A DNA stretch of 64,000 nucleotides, taken from positions 30,756,117-30,820,116 of the forward strand of contig CM060174.1 in assembly GCA_030549775.1 (NCBI GenBank), written 5' to 3'. Position numbers and translations under genes: made by a program. The stretch is from Tamarix chinensis. Taxonomy: Eukaryota; Streptophyta; Magnoliopsida; Caryophyllales; Tamaricaceae. This document shows positions 34,935 to 46,161 of the stretch, in pieces. The notes beneath the pieces were generated by a model. That model ran no database searches and had not been told where the DNA came from. It saw only the letters and a program-made list of their open reading frames with translations. The first letter of the stretch is position 1. Every line of letters starts with the position of its first letter.

Positions 34935-35266
34935 CCAGACCGATCCACCGGCATAATAGTGGCAGGAAATGTTTTCCCTCGCGACCGATCCATTGGCTAA
35001 AATAGTGGTAGGGCATGTACCCTCGCGACCGATCCACCGGCTATAATAGTGGGGGATCCCGAGCTCAAGAAAAGAAACGTTATATGTTTAAAGATATGGG
35101 AAGACACTAATCACTTAAAGTGGAACACCCTACGAGAAGGGGCTAGACCGATCCACCGACTATAATAGTGGCAGGGTATGTTACCCTCGCGACCGATCCA
35201 CCGGCTAAAATAGTGGCAGGAAACGTTTCCCTCGCGACCGATCCACCGGCAAAAATAGTGGGGTTC
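34935..35266 (+). repeat. CCGATCCACCGG array in LTR C
   Basis: Six copies of CCGATCCACCGG-CTATAATAGTGG, separated by CAGG..GTT.CCCTCGCGA spacers, fall in two clusters (34939-35054 and 35146-35264). Each copy has CCAC and GTGG ends that can pair. Confidence 0.85.
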
Positions 35267-35848
35267 CCATAATCGTATGGACTTGAATAAAAGTATGGTG
35301 TGACATGATTCCTAATAAGAGATAAACTAAGTAATTGAATCGGATTATATACGTATGGGCCTTTATACTTTTACTTGGATGATCGCATAAATTATGTTAT
35401 CATGTTTATGATCTTTTATTCTTATGCATGGTTTATGAGCTTACGTGTTGGCCTTAGTGCTCGGTTACCTTACTCAGTACGTAGCGTACTGATCACCCTT
35501 TTCATGGGTGCTGCTCATTCCCACGAGTAGTATGCCCTTCTAAATTTGTGTAGGTGGGCGAGATATTAGTTGGGGCTGAGTGTTGAGCGTGTTTGGCTCA
35601 AGTTCGAGAGTGTCGTTGTCGTATTTCCTCATCATGTGATTTTATATCATTTTGTTATTTCTTTGGTATAGTATTTACCATTTTCTGATTCATTACTCAA
35701 TTGAGTATTTTACTGAACCTTTTATCGATTGTAAGTTTAATTCTCTTTTTGGAAATAAATTACATTTCTTGATTACAACCGTTTAATGCTTTTGGAGTTT
35801 AGTTGTCTTGATTTATAATTGATGGATTACTATTTCCTTTAGCCTTAG

Positions 35849-35894
35849 CACTTGGTACTGGAACGGTCGGAGAGAATCGGTCTGGTACTAAGTG
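35849..35894 (+). other. Conserved 46-nt stem-loop, LTR C copy
   Basis: The arms CACTTGGTACT and GGTACTAAGTG pair over 11 bp if G-U pairs are allowed at two places. The inner stem is CGGT with ATCG (one G-U pair). It lies 91 bp before the LTR end. Confidence 0.75.
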
Positions 35895-36464
35895 TGGCAG
35901 TAACATCCCCAAAATTCACAGGTTCTAAGTGTTTCTATTTTAATTGCTTCCACTTTAAAAAAATAGTGAATTTTGGGGTGTTACAAAAGGTACATAGGAG
36001 ACTAAGCTAGGGTTTGGTGTGGATAGTCAAGGTTTGGTGTGGCTACTTAGGGATTTCATGGTAACACGTGTACTTGCTGATTAAAGTGTGATGATGAGGA
36101 TGGAATATATGGGTTGTGATGGGTGGAGTACTATAATGATTTGGGTTGTGTAAGATTGAGTAGGATGTGCCACATAGGCTTAAATTAGGGTTTCAGGATA
36201 AAACCCTAAAGTGAGGTGTTGAGTGGACTTGGAAGTGTAAGGTAGTGGGCCTTGACCCACATATATGGGGGATGGGCTTCTAATGTGAGATAGGATATGG
36301 ATGAAAGGATGTCGGGGCAAGTTGGGAGGTGCATGAGTTTGATGATATGGAACGAGTCTGTTGGAGGATAGGTGTGGGGAGAGTGAGTCATGCATATCTA
36401 GGGTGAAACTTCTGAATAAGACACTATACGACTTTAATCATTTAAAGTAAAATATTGTTGAGTC

Positions 36465-36885
36465 GGGCCCATACCGGTCCATTGACGAATAGAAGTGGTT
36501 AGGGTGTTTTCCCTATGTGTGACCAATCCACTAGTGAATACTAGTGTTCAGGAATTTTGCGTGTGCATTTCTGGTCCACGAGCTATAATAGTGGGAGATT
36601 CTGTGCTAAAAAAATCAAACATAATTCTGCTAAGACATAAGAAAAACACTAAATAATTACAGTGAAATACCATGAGAGTCAGGGCCAGACCAGTCCACCG
36701 ATGAATAATAATAGTCAGGAGTATTATGCTCTGTATGTTTTCGGTCCACTAGCAATAGTGGTTAGGAGCTTTATGCCCTGTATGTTTTCGGTCCACCAGC
36801 AATAATAGTGGTAAGGAGCTTCATGCCCTATATGTATGCCCTATAATATGTATCTAGTCCACCGCTATAATAGATGGGGTTCCTG
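36465..36885 (+). repeat. Diverged CCGATCCACCGG-type array in LTR B
   Basis: Copies read CCGGTCCATTGACGAATAG, CCAATCCACTAGTGAATAC and similar, in two clusters. They correspond in place and spacing to the better preserved arrays in C and F. Confidence 0.65.
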
Positions 36886-37522
36886 TACTCACATGAATTT
36901 GATAAAAAGCATGGTGTGAAATGATTTCTGATAAGTGATTAATGAAGTAATTAATCTAGACCATAAATGGAACTTTGTATATTTACCTGAATGATCTGAT
37001 GCCTTTATGTCATGTTGTTGGACTTATTGCTCTTTTCATTTTTCTGCATGGTTTATGTGAACTTATATATTGGCCTTAATGCATTGTTACCTTGCTTAGT
37101 ATGTAGCATGTTGACCACTCTTTTCATGGGTGCTGCTCATTCCCACAAATTGAAGGCCCTTCTGACTTTGTGTAGGTGGATCAGGCATGAGGCGGTGCTG
37201 AGTGTTGAGCATGTATTTGGCTCCAAGATAGAGAGTGGCGTGGGCGGATTCACTCTTCATGTTATTTTATTTCCTACTGTTATTTCTTTTACATTAGATT
37301 TACTTTTTCATGATTTATTACTTTGTATTGAGAATTCTAGATAAAACTTTTATCGGTTGTAAACTTTATTTCTCTTTTTTTAATTTTTAACCATGCACTC
37401 TGATTCATTATTCTTTTACGCGTACTCTGATATTTTTTTATGTTATAATCCTTCAATTTCTTCTTATGAACTCTTGGTTGAGGTATTAATTTAAGAGTGA
37501 CAAATGTCCTTTTTAGCCTTAG

Positions 37523-37568
37523 CACTTGGTATTGGAATGGTTGGAGTGAACTGGTCCGGTACTACGTC
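37523..37568 (+). other. Conserved 46-nt stem-loop, LTR B copy
   Basis: The 5' arm is CACTTGGTATT and the 3' arm GGTACTACGTC. The spacing is as in the other copies, but two outer pairs are lost. It lies 86 bp before the LTR end. Confidence 0.55.
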
Positions 37569-37654
37569 TAGCGGTAACATCTTTAAAATTCACGGGTTTT
37601 AAATTATGTGCTTCGTTTTAAATATATATATATAGTGAATTTTTGGGTGTTACA

Positions 37655-38012
37655 TTACTTCAAATAATTTATCAAAAAAAAAGGTAAAGATAATACTAGT
37701 GCTTTTGAGAGCTTTGTCTTCAAATCGTGAAAAGCCTTCGTCGCTTGATCATTCCAATGGAACTCTCATTTCATCATCAGTTATGTAATAGGTGTTGCAA
37801 TGGTAGAGAAGTCTTTGATAAACCACCTATAGAATGAGGCCAACCTATGGGAACTTCGAACATCATGGACATTAGGAGGAATATGCTACGATTTTATAGC
37901 TTCCACCTTTGATAGATAAACTCAAATACCATCTCCACTCCCAATATAACCCAGAAAGATCACCTTTTTCATCATGAAATCACACTTCTCCATCTTACCA
38001 TAGGGCTTGACT
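37655..38012 (-). pseudogene. RT C-terminal segment of the minus-strand chromovirus, between LTRs B and E
   Basis: On the minus strand this 358-bp island encodes MEKCDF, VIFLG, VEAIKS and further pieces with stops. It matches the RT thumb/connection seen at 23640-23790, followed by the start of RNase H. It is bounded by LTR B (target duplication TTACT at 37655-37659, TTACA at 27842-27846) and LTR E (TGACT at 38008-38012, TCACC at 57192-57196). Confidence 0.75.
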
Positions 38013-38419
38013 TGTAATACCCCGTTCATAGAAATCTTAATTATAAATTAATAATCATATGATTTGTTATCATTATTATGTTAAGAGGTTTAATTTTAAA
38101 AGTGTTATTATTTTTTGTATTATTACAATGGTTTAAGTATAAATTTAATCAAGTTAAAATTTTAACAGAAATTAGATTATTTATTTTAATCTAAGTATAT
38201 AAGTGTAACTCTTATTCTAAATTATTTTACTAATAATCTTTTGATCCATAAACCAAAAATAATTTGCTAAAATTTATTCCTAATTATTTTATCCTTTCTG
38301 ACCCTATTTATACCTATCATAATCAGAATAATTTTTATCAAATTATTTTTCTATCTGGTAGCTTAACGTATCTAAATTAAACCTAAAACTAAGTGAATAA
38401 ATTTTTATCCTATCCGATT

Positions 38420-39226
38420 ATTTTACACCATACTCTACCCTTTGTTGCCCTAATCCCCTCCCATAATCAATCTCCTTGTCTCCCTCCGATCTTTATGTCC
38501 CGCTGCAATTTCTACATTCATACACACATATACATGCTACACACATTCCCCCAGCACTCTATCCAGCCCCTTCCCCCTCTATTCCTTTTCATCATCATTC
38601 CCTCTAACAAAACAACACTTGCATTATAAAAGAACACACACATGGTCCTAGCCTCCCCTAACCATTTTATGCAACCCTAGCCCCTTTCTACACCCAGCTC
38701 CCCCAGACCTTTGTGCGTAGCCATCTACCCAACCAACTGCCCCATAATCCCTCTCTTCTCTCAGCCTTAACTTGACCTCAACCTTCACTTCTTCATCACC
38801 TACACAACCACCCTCACAACAACCTTCCTCGAGCTAAACCCAACCTCTCAAACCAGTAACCAAACGTAGCTACCACCCTGCCACTCCCAGCATTACAGCC
38901 ACAACCCCCTACTCCCTCTCTCCTCTTGGATCCTTTTGGTTTGAACTCCACTGCCTACAACACCATCCACCTTCCTAGCCTCCCAAATTTCCATTTGCCG
39001 ACCACAACCACCACCTTGTAGCTCCATCCCACCACCATTCTCCTCCTCTTATGTCGCCTAGCCTTTGCACCATCATCCTTGACCCGACAGTATCCAGTAG
39101 CCATCCAACACCATGCACCAACAACCATTGAGTATCCTATTGCAACAACCAATCACCACCCCCATAGCCCCAGCCCTCCACTACTGCCCCTACCATTAGC
39201 TCTTCCTAGCTACCAGCGCCACTAGT
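38420..39226 (+). other. C-rich block of LTR E
   Basis: The plus strand is rich in CCA, CCT and ACC words and poor in G. It corresponds to the pyrimidine- and GC-rich blocks of the other giant LTRs. The frames in it have no recognisable domain. LTR D interrupts it at 39227. Confidence 0.6.
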
Positions 39227-40909
39227 TGAAATGCCCCGAAAATTATAATTTTAAAAATTGTAGTTAAATAAGATTTTATTAGGAAAATTAATTAAATAAA
39301 TTAGTTTTATTAAAATAAAAAAGGAATTAATTTGGGAAAATTAAGAAGGAAATTTATAAATATTTTAATTAGGAAGAAATTTGGGTATTTTAGTTAATTA
39401 AGGATTTATTTTGGAAATTAAACAAATAAAATATTTTATTTAAATAAGAAGGAATAGATAGAGAAAAATTAATAGGAATATTATAAATAATTTAATTGGA
39501 GAAATTATTACGATTTGCTAATTAAAATAGAATTTATTAAAAACCTTTCAAAAATCCTAAATTAACCTAAAAAGGGATATAAATATTATTTTATTTAAAT
39601 ATCCCAAATATTTAAATTAATTTAATTGACCTTAACCCATCTATTTTATTTTTCCTTTTCTTTCTTTCTCTTCCTTCCTTTTTCCTTTCTTTTCCTGTTT
39701 TTTTCTTCTCTTTTTCTATCCTTTTTCCCCCGATTGGCCCTGCCTTCCCGCGACCCAATCTTTCTTTTCCTTTCTTCCTCTGTTGGTGTGGCCTAGGAGC
39801 AAAATGCCTCTCTTTCTTCCTTTTTCCACCAAAACTCCGTGTTTTAATTAAATTCTTCCCCCCTTACTACACTGACCGACCCAATTCACCTTCTTTTCCT
39901 CCATTTCTTTTTCTCCTTAGCCGCCCATTCCATCCCCTATCTTTCTCCTTCTCGCTGTCGACCTACAACATATACCAAGTCCAAAAATGGCACCGCCGGT
40001 TATGCCCATTTTGACCATCCGTTTTCCTCCCTTCCTCTTCCCCCTAATTTGTCGATCACTTTTACCCAACCCACCTTCCTTCCTTTCTGTGCACTACCCT
40101 TCTTTTTCTTGTGCATACCCTTGCTATGATTTTGAACTCCACCGACATGTCGTCGCTGGTGACCCTAACCCTACATACCCTATTCCCACGCTGAACCACA
40201 AAACCCTACCCTCTCATCTAAGATCTATAAATACCCCTCATTAGCTTGATCTTGGGACTTCTTCCCGCAACCTAGCAAAACCTCCCTTGTGTGCTGCCGC
40301 AACTTTAGACGGCCATTCTTCTGTCGTCGACCAACTACGCCGCCTAATCTTCCTACTTAAGTCTTCCCTACACTGCCCTCTAACTAACTACGCTGTCTAC
40401 ACCCTCGATTCTTCCTGCATGAGCCACCCCGATCGTGCAAAGTTCCCTTCTCAATCTACCTATTCTTTGCCCCTACCACCCTTCCCGCTGCCGTCCACCA
40501 CCACTACCACTGCTTCCACAGCCTCATTCACCTTCCAATCTTTTCTATAAAGCACCCTCTACATTCCCCTCCCTTTCTTTTCCTCTTCCTCCCTCTCCTC
40601 CTCTATTTCTCTTCTTCTTCCCCATTTGGCCGCCGCCGCCGCCGTGTACTGTCACCATTGGCTGCGCCGCTATCCTCATTCTATTCCTCTCCTTCTAGAT
40701 AACCATAACCACCCTTACTTCCACCCTCTTTCTCTTTCTCTTTTTCTTAACCCTCAACTTTTCCCCTTTTCATCTCTTTTTCCAGCCACCACCGCCACCA
40801 CCGTGCACCACCGCCGATGTCACCTGTCACCACCAATCCAAAGTTGAACCCTAAACCCTCTCACCATTTTTCACTATTTATACAAGCTTTAATTTATTTT
40901 ATTTCATTT

Positions 40910-41517
40910 ATTCAAATATATATATTACTACTATTAATATTAATATTAATATTAATTTTATTATTAATGTTTTTATTATTATTTATATTGAGGGCCGAAT
41001 CCCTATTATATTTTTATTTCAATTATAATATTATTATTCTTATTATTGCTTTTATTTTTAATATTAATATTAATATGTTATTATTATTATTATTACCATT
41101 ATTATTATTATTATTATTATCTTTAATGTTAGTATTATTATTCTATATTGGGCTGAAACCCTATTGTTCCTATTTTGAATTGTAGTAGTAGTATTATAGA
41201 TATCAAGTCATATTATTATTAATACTATTATTATTTTTATCATTAGAGTTTATTATTATTATTAGTGTTATTATTATTATTATTATTTAATAATTTTATT
41301 TTTATTCAATTTAGGGTTGAAACCCTACTTCATTTTATCTTTGATTATTATCATTACTATTATTACCATTATGATTATTATTATTTTTGCAACTTTAATA
41401 TGGTTTTTATCATTATTATTATTATTACTAAATTTGATTATTAATTTTACTAATTTTATTATTAGTATTATTTTGGTGAAGCGTCGAAGCCCTTATTCCA
41501 CCTTTTACTTGAAATCA

Positions 41518-41566
<49 letters not shown>

Positions 41567-41660
41567 TGTATTTTAGTATTATTATTATCATTATTATTAT
41601 TATTTTTAGTATTATCATTATTATTATTTTAGTATCACTATTATTATTATTAGGATAAAG
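40910..41660 (+). repeat. TTA microsatellite region in LTR D
   Basis: TTA/ATT runs, the longest near 41518-41565, are spaced by words such as GGGCCGAATCCCTATT and GCGTCGAAGCCC that also occur in B. Confidence 0.95.
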
Positions 41661-42339
41661 TTTTCAAACCTTATATTATCAATTTTTATTATATTACTAT
41701 TATTTCCTATATCTTTGAAAAAGTTAGTAAGTAGTTAATATCATTTTTATTAATATGTTATTATTTTATCAAAAATCTAGTCTTAGAATAAGTTAGTAAA
41801 TAATATTATTTTTGGTAGTAGGAAATATAATCCTTAGTTTTTCCCTCATTTAGGTGAGACCAGTTAAAGCCTTGAGGAGGCATAGGAGCAAGCTCCAAGA
41901 CCGGTGTTGTTTTAGGTAAGGATGTAACTAAGGCCTTATGTGTGTTTATGTGCATTATATGCCTCGTATGTTATGTATTCTATGTTTATCATTGTAATTA
42001 TTTCGTACGTGCTATGATGCGGAGTTAAAGTATGTTTTTGTCTATTTACAAGGCATGTGTACTATATGTATGTGATGAAATATTGTGGTATGTGATGATA
42101 TGTTTTGTGACCCTATAAGACATGCATGTGAGGATGTTAATATGGTTTGTGTGGAGGAAAGAAGTTGACCAAAGGAAGTAAGTTGACTAAAAGGGAAAGA
42201 AGTTAACCAAGGGAAGTAGGTTGACTAAAAGGGGAAGAACTTAACCAAGGGGAGTAAGTTGACAAAAGGGGAATAAGTTGACCAAGGGATGTGAGTTCAT
42301 CTATATATTTTAATGATCCATGAGTGGAGGAATAAAATG

Positions 42340-43070
42340 GGAAATTTTAGGGTTTCGTGTGGGACAATCTAATCTATGGTGTTACATGGAAGAATCTAAT
42401 CTATGGATTTGTGTGGGAGAATCTAATTTATGGTCTTATATGGGAGAATCTAATCTATGATTTTATATAGGAGAATATAATATATGGTTTTATATGGCAG
42501 AATCTAATCTATGGTGTTACATGGGAGAATCTAATCTACAGTTTTGTATGGCAAAATCTATGATCTTGCATGGGTGAATCTAGGGCTTTAGGTGGGAATT
42601 TTAGGGTTGCATGAAAAATTTCAAAGGTTTTCATGGGGAGGTTAGTGTTTGTATGGGAGTAAAGTTTACATATGACATGTTACTTGGGATGTAAGGAAGG
42701 TAATAGAAGAGTTATTTGGGTGTTTGGAAGTTTTGGGTGAAAAATAGTATGTAGGACATTATAAGGGTATGGAGGAGACCGAGTTCGAGTTTGGAGTGAT
42801 TAACTATAAGTTATTAAGATTAACTAGGATTTTTTGTGGCTAACTATAGTTTGTTGTGATTAACTAGGGTTTGGAGTGGCTAATTATGGTTTGCTATGAT
42901 TAACTAAGGTTTGGAGTGGTTAAATATGGTTTGTTGTGGTTAACTTGGGTTTGGAGTGGTTAACTATGGTTGGTTGTGGATAACTAGGGTTTGGAATGGT
43001 TAGCTAAGGTTTGGTGTGGTTAACTAGGGTTTGATATGGCTAACTAGGGTTCGGTGGTAACATGTGTGTA
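42340..43070 (+). repeat. Two tandem arrays in LTR D
   Basis: Bases 42350-42620 hold GGGAGAATCTAATCTATGG units of about 27-29 bp. Bases 42790-43060 hold GGTTTGGAGTGGTTAACTA alternating with GGTTTGTTGTGGTTAACTA, a two-step repeat of about 42 bp. The second array is only a few bases long in C (34730-34760) and is an expansion particular to D. Confidence 0.8.
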
Positions 43071-43464
43071 CTTGGTGATTGAAGTATGATGATGAATATG
43101 GTATCAATAGGTTGTGAGAAATGGGGTGTTAAAAATGTCATAGGTCATAAGAAGTGGAGTAGGATGGGTCATGTAGACTTAAATTAGGGTTTTATAGAGA
43201 AAACCCTAAAGTGTGGTAACGTGTGTACTTGGAGGTGATTAAAAGTGGACCATAACCCACATATATGGGAGATGGGTTCTAATGTGAGTTAAAATAAGGA
43301 GGGAGGATGTAAGGTCAAGTTAAGGAATGTTTGAGTCTCACAATGTGGGATAAGACTTTTGGAGGATAAAAACAATAGAAATTAGTTATGTATGTCTGGG
43401 TGAAAGCTTCTGAATAAAATAGTTAAGACATTAATCATGTAAAGTGGAAGATTATTGAGTCAGG

Positions 43465-43820
43465 TCCCACTGATCCACCATTTAGAAATAGTGGTTAGGA
43501 CGCTTTGTCCTATGCGTGTCCGATCCATCAGCTATAATAGTGGTTAGGGTATGTTACCCTATGCATGACCAATCCACTAGCTATAATAATGGCGGATTCT
43601 GAGCTAAAAAAACCAAACACTAGAGTTTATTAAGATACATAAAAGACATTAACTACTTACAGTGGAACACCATGCGAGTCGAGGCCAATGAATCCATAAG
43701 TATGAAATAGAGGTTAGGGTAATGCGCCCTACACGTGATCAATCCCCCAGCTAATAATAGTGGGCAGGTGCATTGTGCCCTGTTCGTCTCCTCTCCACCA
43801 ACTATACTAGTGGGGCTTCC
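43465..43820 (+). repeat. CCGATCCACCGG-type array in LTR D
   Basis: About six diverged copies (for example CCGATCCATCAGCTATAATAGTGG-like at 43530) lie in two clusters, as in A, B, C and F. Confidence 0.7.
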
Positions 43821-44388
43821 GTACTCGCACAGACTTGATAAACAGCATGGTGTGAAATGAGTATCCATAATAGATTGATTAAGTAATTAATCCGGACTAT
43901 AAATGGCCTCTGATTATTAATTCTTCGAAATGATTGTACATTGTTTTTAATACTATCTAGTTTAAATTATGTGCTTATATGTGTTGGCCTTAGTGCATCG
44001 GTTACCTTGATCAATACATAGCGTACTGATCACCCTTTTCATGGGTGCTGCTCATTCCCACGAGTAGTAGACCCTTCTAACTTTGTGTAGGTGGGTGAGA
44101 CATCAGGCGAGGCTGAGTGTTGAGCTTGTGGTTGGCTCAAAGTTTGAGAGTGTCGTGGCCGAATTCACCCTTCACATGATTTTATTTTATTATGTTATTT
44201 CTATTGTATTGTATTTATCCCTTTTGATTTATTACCTTATATCAAGCATTTTAAATGAACCTTTTATCGATGGTAAGATTAATCCCTCCAAGGATTTTGA
44301 TTTCGCACTCTAATTTCTATGTTATGATCTTCTTAATTCTTTTATGAACTATTGGTTTAAGTTTGAAATTAATTCTTTTTAGCTTTAG

Positions 44389-44434
44389 CACTTGGTATTG
44401 GAATGGTCGGAGAGAACCGGTTTGGTACTAAGTG
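44389..44434 (+). other. Conserved 46-nt stem-loop, LTR D copy
   Basis: The arms CACTTGGTATT and GGTACTAAGTG pair over 11 positions with three G-U pairs. The inner stem is TGGT with ACCG. It lies 84 bp before the LTR end. Confidence 0.75.
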
Positions 44435-44853
44435 TGGCGGTAACATCCCCAGAATTCATGGGTTTTTAATTTAATTGCTTATGTTTAAAACAAAAATAGT
44501 GAAATTTAGAGTGTTACACTAGCTGCCACCCTATACCTATCTTTTTACCTCACCATTGTAGCCCTCCACTGGCTAGTAGCCCCCCTACTTGCATGTAGTC
44601 CTCACGCTGCATGTGCAATGTGGGTGAATTATGTATTTTAATAACATTTTGGTATATATATTACATGTAAGGGTATTTTGGTAATTTTTTAAAAATAAAT
44701 ACTTTATTATTATATATATTATTTTGCCTAAGAGATATTAATTTGGTAATTTTAATATTATTTTTAGGTATGAGAGGCTGATTAGTGGTATCCGATAACT
44801 TTAGTAGGATACCGCTATTTTGGTATATACCGCTATTTTTACTGTTCGATTGT

Positions 44854-45917
44854 CATGGATCCGTTGCTCGCTCAAAAACATTCATGGCAAAGAGGAAGGT
44901 ACAATGTAAATTTAGTCCCAAACCAGTGACTCCATCCAGGTTTGAGGGTCATCAAATAGCGTCAACTGATGCTACAAAAGGGAATCCAAGGGAGTTGCAA
45001 CATGACTAACACACGGAGGAGATTGGACAAAGTTCTGGCATGGTAGTTAGTTTGCTGGAGGTTGTGTTCAGTAAACTAGCTGAATTTACCCCGACAACTA
45101 AGAGAAACTGACTGGAAGTTGAGGAAGTTCCAAAGGATAATAGATTGTTGAACTGGAAGGAGATACTTCTGGCAAATCTCTAGCTTGAAAAGGGCATGAA
45201 CCTGAAATATGTAGTACTAACTATGATTGATGGGATATCTAAAGTTGAGATGCAAGAGATGGAGTTAGACAGGGAGGCTCAACGATGGAAGAATGTTTTG
45301 GTAGGGTATGTGCCTGGTCCACCACCACTACACACTCATATGAAAAAATTTGTGGCTGAACAATGGTCATTTTTGTCAGCTGCGGACCTTATAGCTTCTT
45401 TATATTTAGATTTGTTTCGGTCGATGACATGAATAGAATCCTTGAAAGGCCTTTTTGGAATTTTGGCATACGTCCCTTGCTCATAAGGAGGTGGTCTCCT
45501 GAACTTGCTCTTTCCATATCTGAGTGGAGAGTTATGCCTCTATGGGTAGTTCTGCCTAGATTACCCTTGCACTTTTGGTTAAATGAGAGCCTGAGCAGAA
45601 TTGGGAGTATCATAGGCAAACTAGTTTGTGCAGACCAAATCACTATTGTGCCAGGGAGAATTTCATATCCTTGTTTCCTGATAGAGATTGATGTTAGCAC
45701 CCCAGTTGTTGATCATGTTCAGATCCTCTTACCAAGTGGAGAGGTAGTAAATCAAAGAGTGGAATACGAATGGCAACCAAAATTTTATCACCACTGTGAT
45801 CTTATCGGGCATAACTTTGGTCAATGCAGAAGTTACTCTGTGGGCCAAAGTCGGGTAGAAAACATAGTGTGGGTTCCAAAGCAACAAAAGGAAATTCAGG
45901 CCAAACGCGTGAGATAA
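44854..45917 (+). pseudogene. LINE first ORF, DUF4283-like with zinc-knuckle remnant
   Basis: A broken start (MDPLLAQKHSW, near 44854) leads to two overlapping frames, 45196-45432 and 45363-45917. The first ends VAEQWSF and the second carries the DUF4283-type fold (ILERPFWNFG, MPLWVVLPRLPLHFW, RIGSIIGKLVCAD). The end reads YEWQPKFYHHC, then GHNFGQC: a CCHC knuckle in which the first Cys is Tyr. It would bind LINE RNA. A frameshift near 45400 disables it. Confidence 0.8.
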
Positions 45918-46161
45918 GGAGATTCAAATGAAAAAACCAACCTTCTAGCTCCTCCTAGAAATGAGAAAATAGATGCTGGCAATGGCTTAGTGCCATCACA
46001 TGACAAGGCTTGGCTTTTATGCCCTGGGGAAGTATATGAGAACAAAACAAGTCCTAGTGGCTCTACTGGTCCTCCAGCAAAGTTTTCTACTACTTGGGAG
46101 GCCGAAGAGAAGGGAGGAGATCGGGGGATGCAGATAGAGGTGGAGGTGTTTTGCCTCTATA

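Larger units (their letters stand above)
33718..35553 (+). other. Candidate intron inside LTR C
   Basis: The donor-like TTTCAG/GTAAGG begins at 33718 and the acceptor-like TTTGTGTAG/GTGGG ends at 35553. The length is 1836 bp. The donor is preceded by the conserved block AAGACCGGTGTCGT. The interval holds the 27-bp repeats and the CCGATCCACCGG array. It has not been shown to be spliced. Confidence 0.4.
31409..35985 (+). mobile_element. Giant solo LTR C (4577 bp), nested in LTR B
   Basis: It starts TGAAATGCCCCG and ends TTTTGGGGTGTTACA. The flanks are a perfect 5-bp duplication AAAGG (31404-31408 and 35986-35990). LTR B sequence (GTACATAGGAGACTAAGC) resumes immediately and corresponds to 34710-34725 within C itself, which confirms that C sits inside a relative. 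No internal region is present. It has a TATA box at 32465, GC-rich blocks, a TTA region at 33020-33560 and conserved 3' elements. Confidence 0.92.
30456..37175 (+). other. Candidate intron inside LTR B (interrupted by LTR C)
   Basis: The donor-like TTAG/GTAAGG begins at 30456 and the acceptor-like TTTGTGTAG/GTGG ends at 37175, 479 bp before the LTR end. Both words are shared with C and D. LTR C lies inside the interval. Confidence 0.3.
27847..37654 (+). mobile_element. Giant solo LTR B, containing solo LTR C
   Basis: It starts TGAAATGGCCC and ends GGGTGTTACA at 37654. Flanks are TTACA (27842-27846) and TTACT (37655-37659), a 5-bp duplication with one mismatch. The minus-strand chromovirus RNase H resumes across it. 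About 5.2 kb is its own sequence (27847-31403 and 35986-37654); the rest is LTR C and its duplication. It has no internal coding region. The layout matches C and D: T/C-rich block, TATA box (28819-28824), GC-rich CCACCGCC block, TTA microsatellite, GTAAG site, 27-bp repeats, CCGATCCACCGG-type array (diverged) and a terminal stem-loop. Confidence 0.85.
41916..44090 (+). other. Candidate intron inside LTR D
   Basis: The donor-like TTTTAG/GTAAGG begins at 41916 and the acceptor-like CTTTGTGTAG/GTGGG ends at 44090. The length is 2175 bp. GGAGCAAGCTCC and AAGACCGGTGT precede the donor, as in B and C. Confidence 0.4.
39227..44518 (+). mobile_element. Giant solo LTR D (5292 bp), nested in LTR E
   Basis: It starts TGAAATGCCCCG and ends AGTGTTACA. 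Flanks are CTAGT (39222-39226) and CTAGC (44519-44523), a 5-bp duplication with one transition. The pyrimidine-rich part of LTR E (CTACCAGCGCC before, TGCCACCCTATACC after) is split by it. It shares all features of B and C, including a TATA box at 40226-40233, and has a private array at 42790-43060. Confidence 0.9.
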
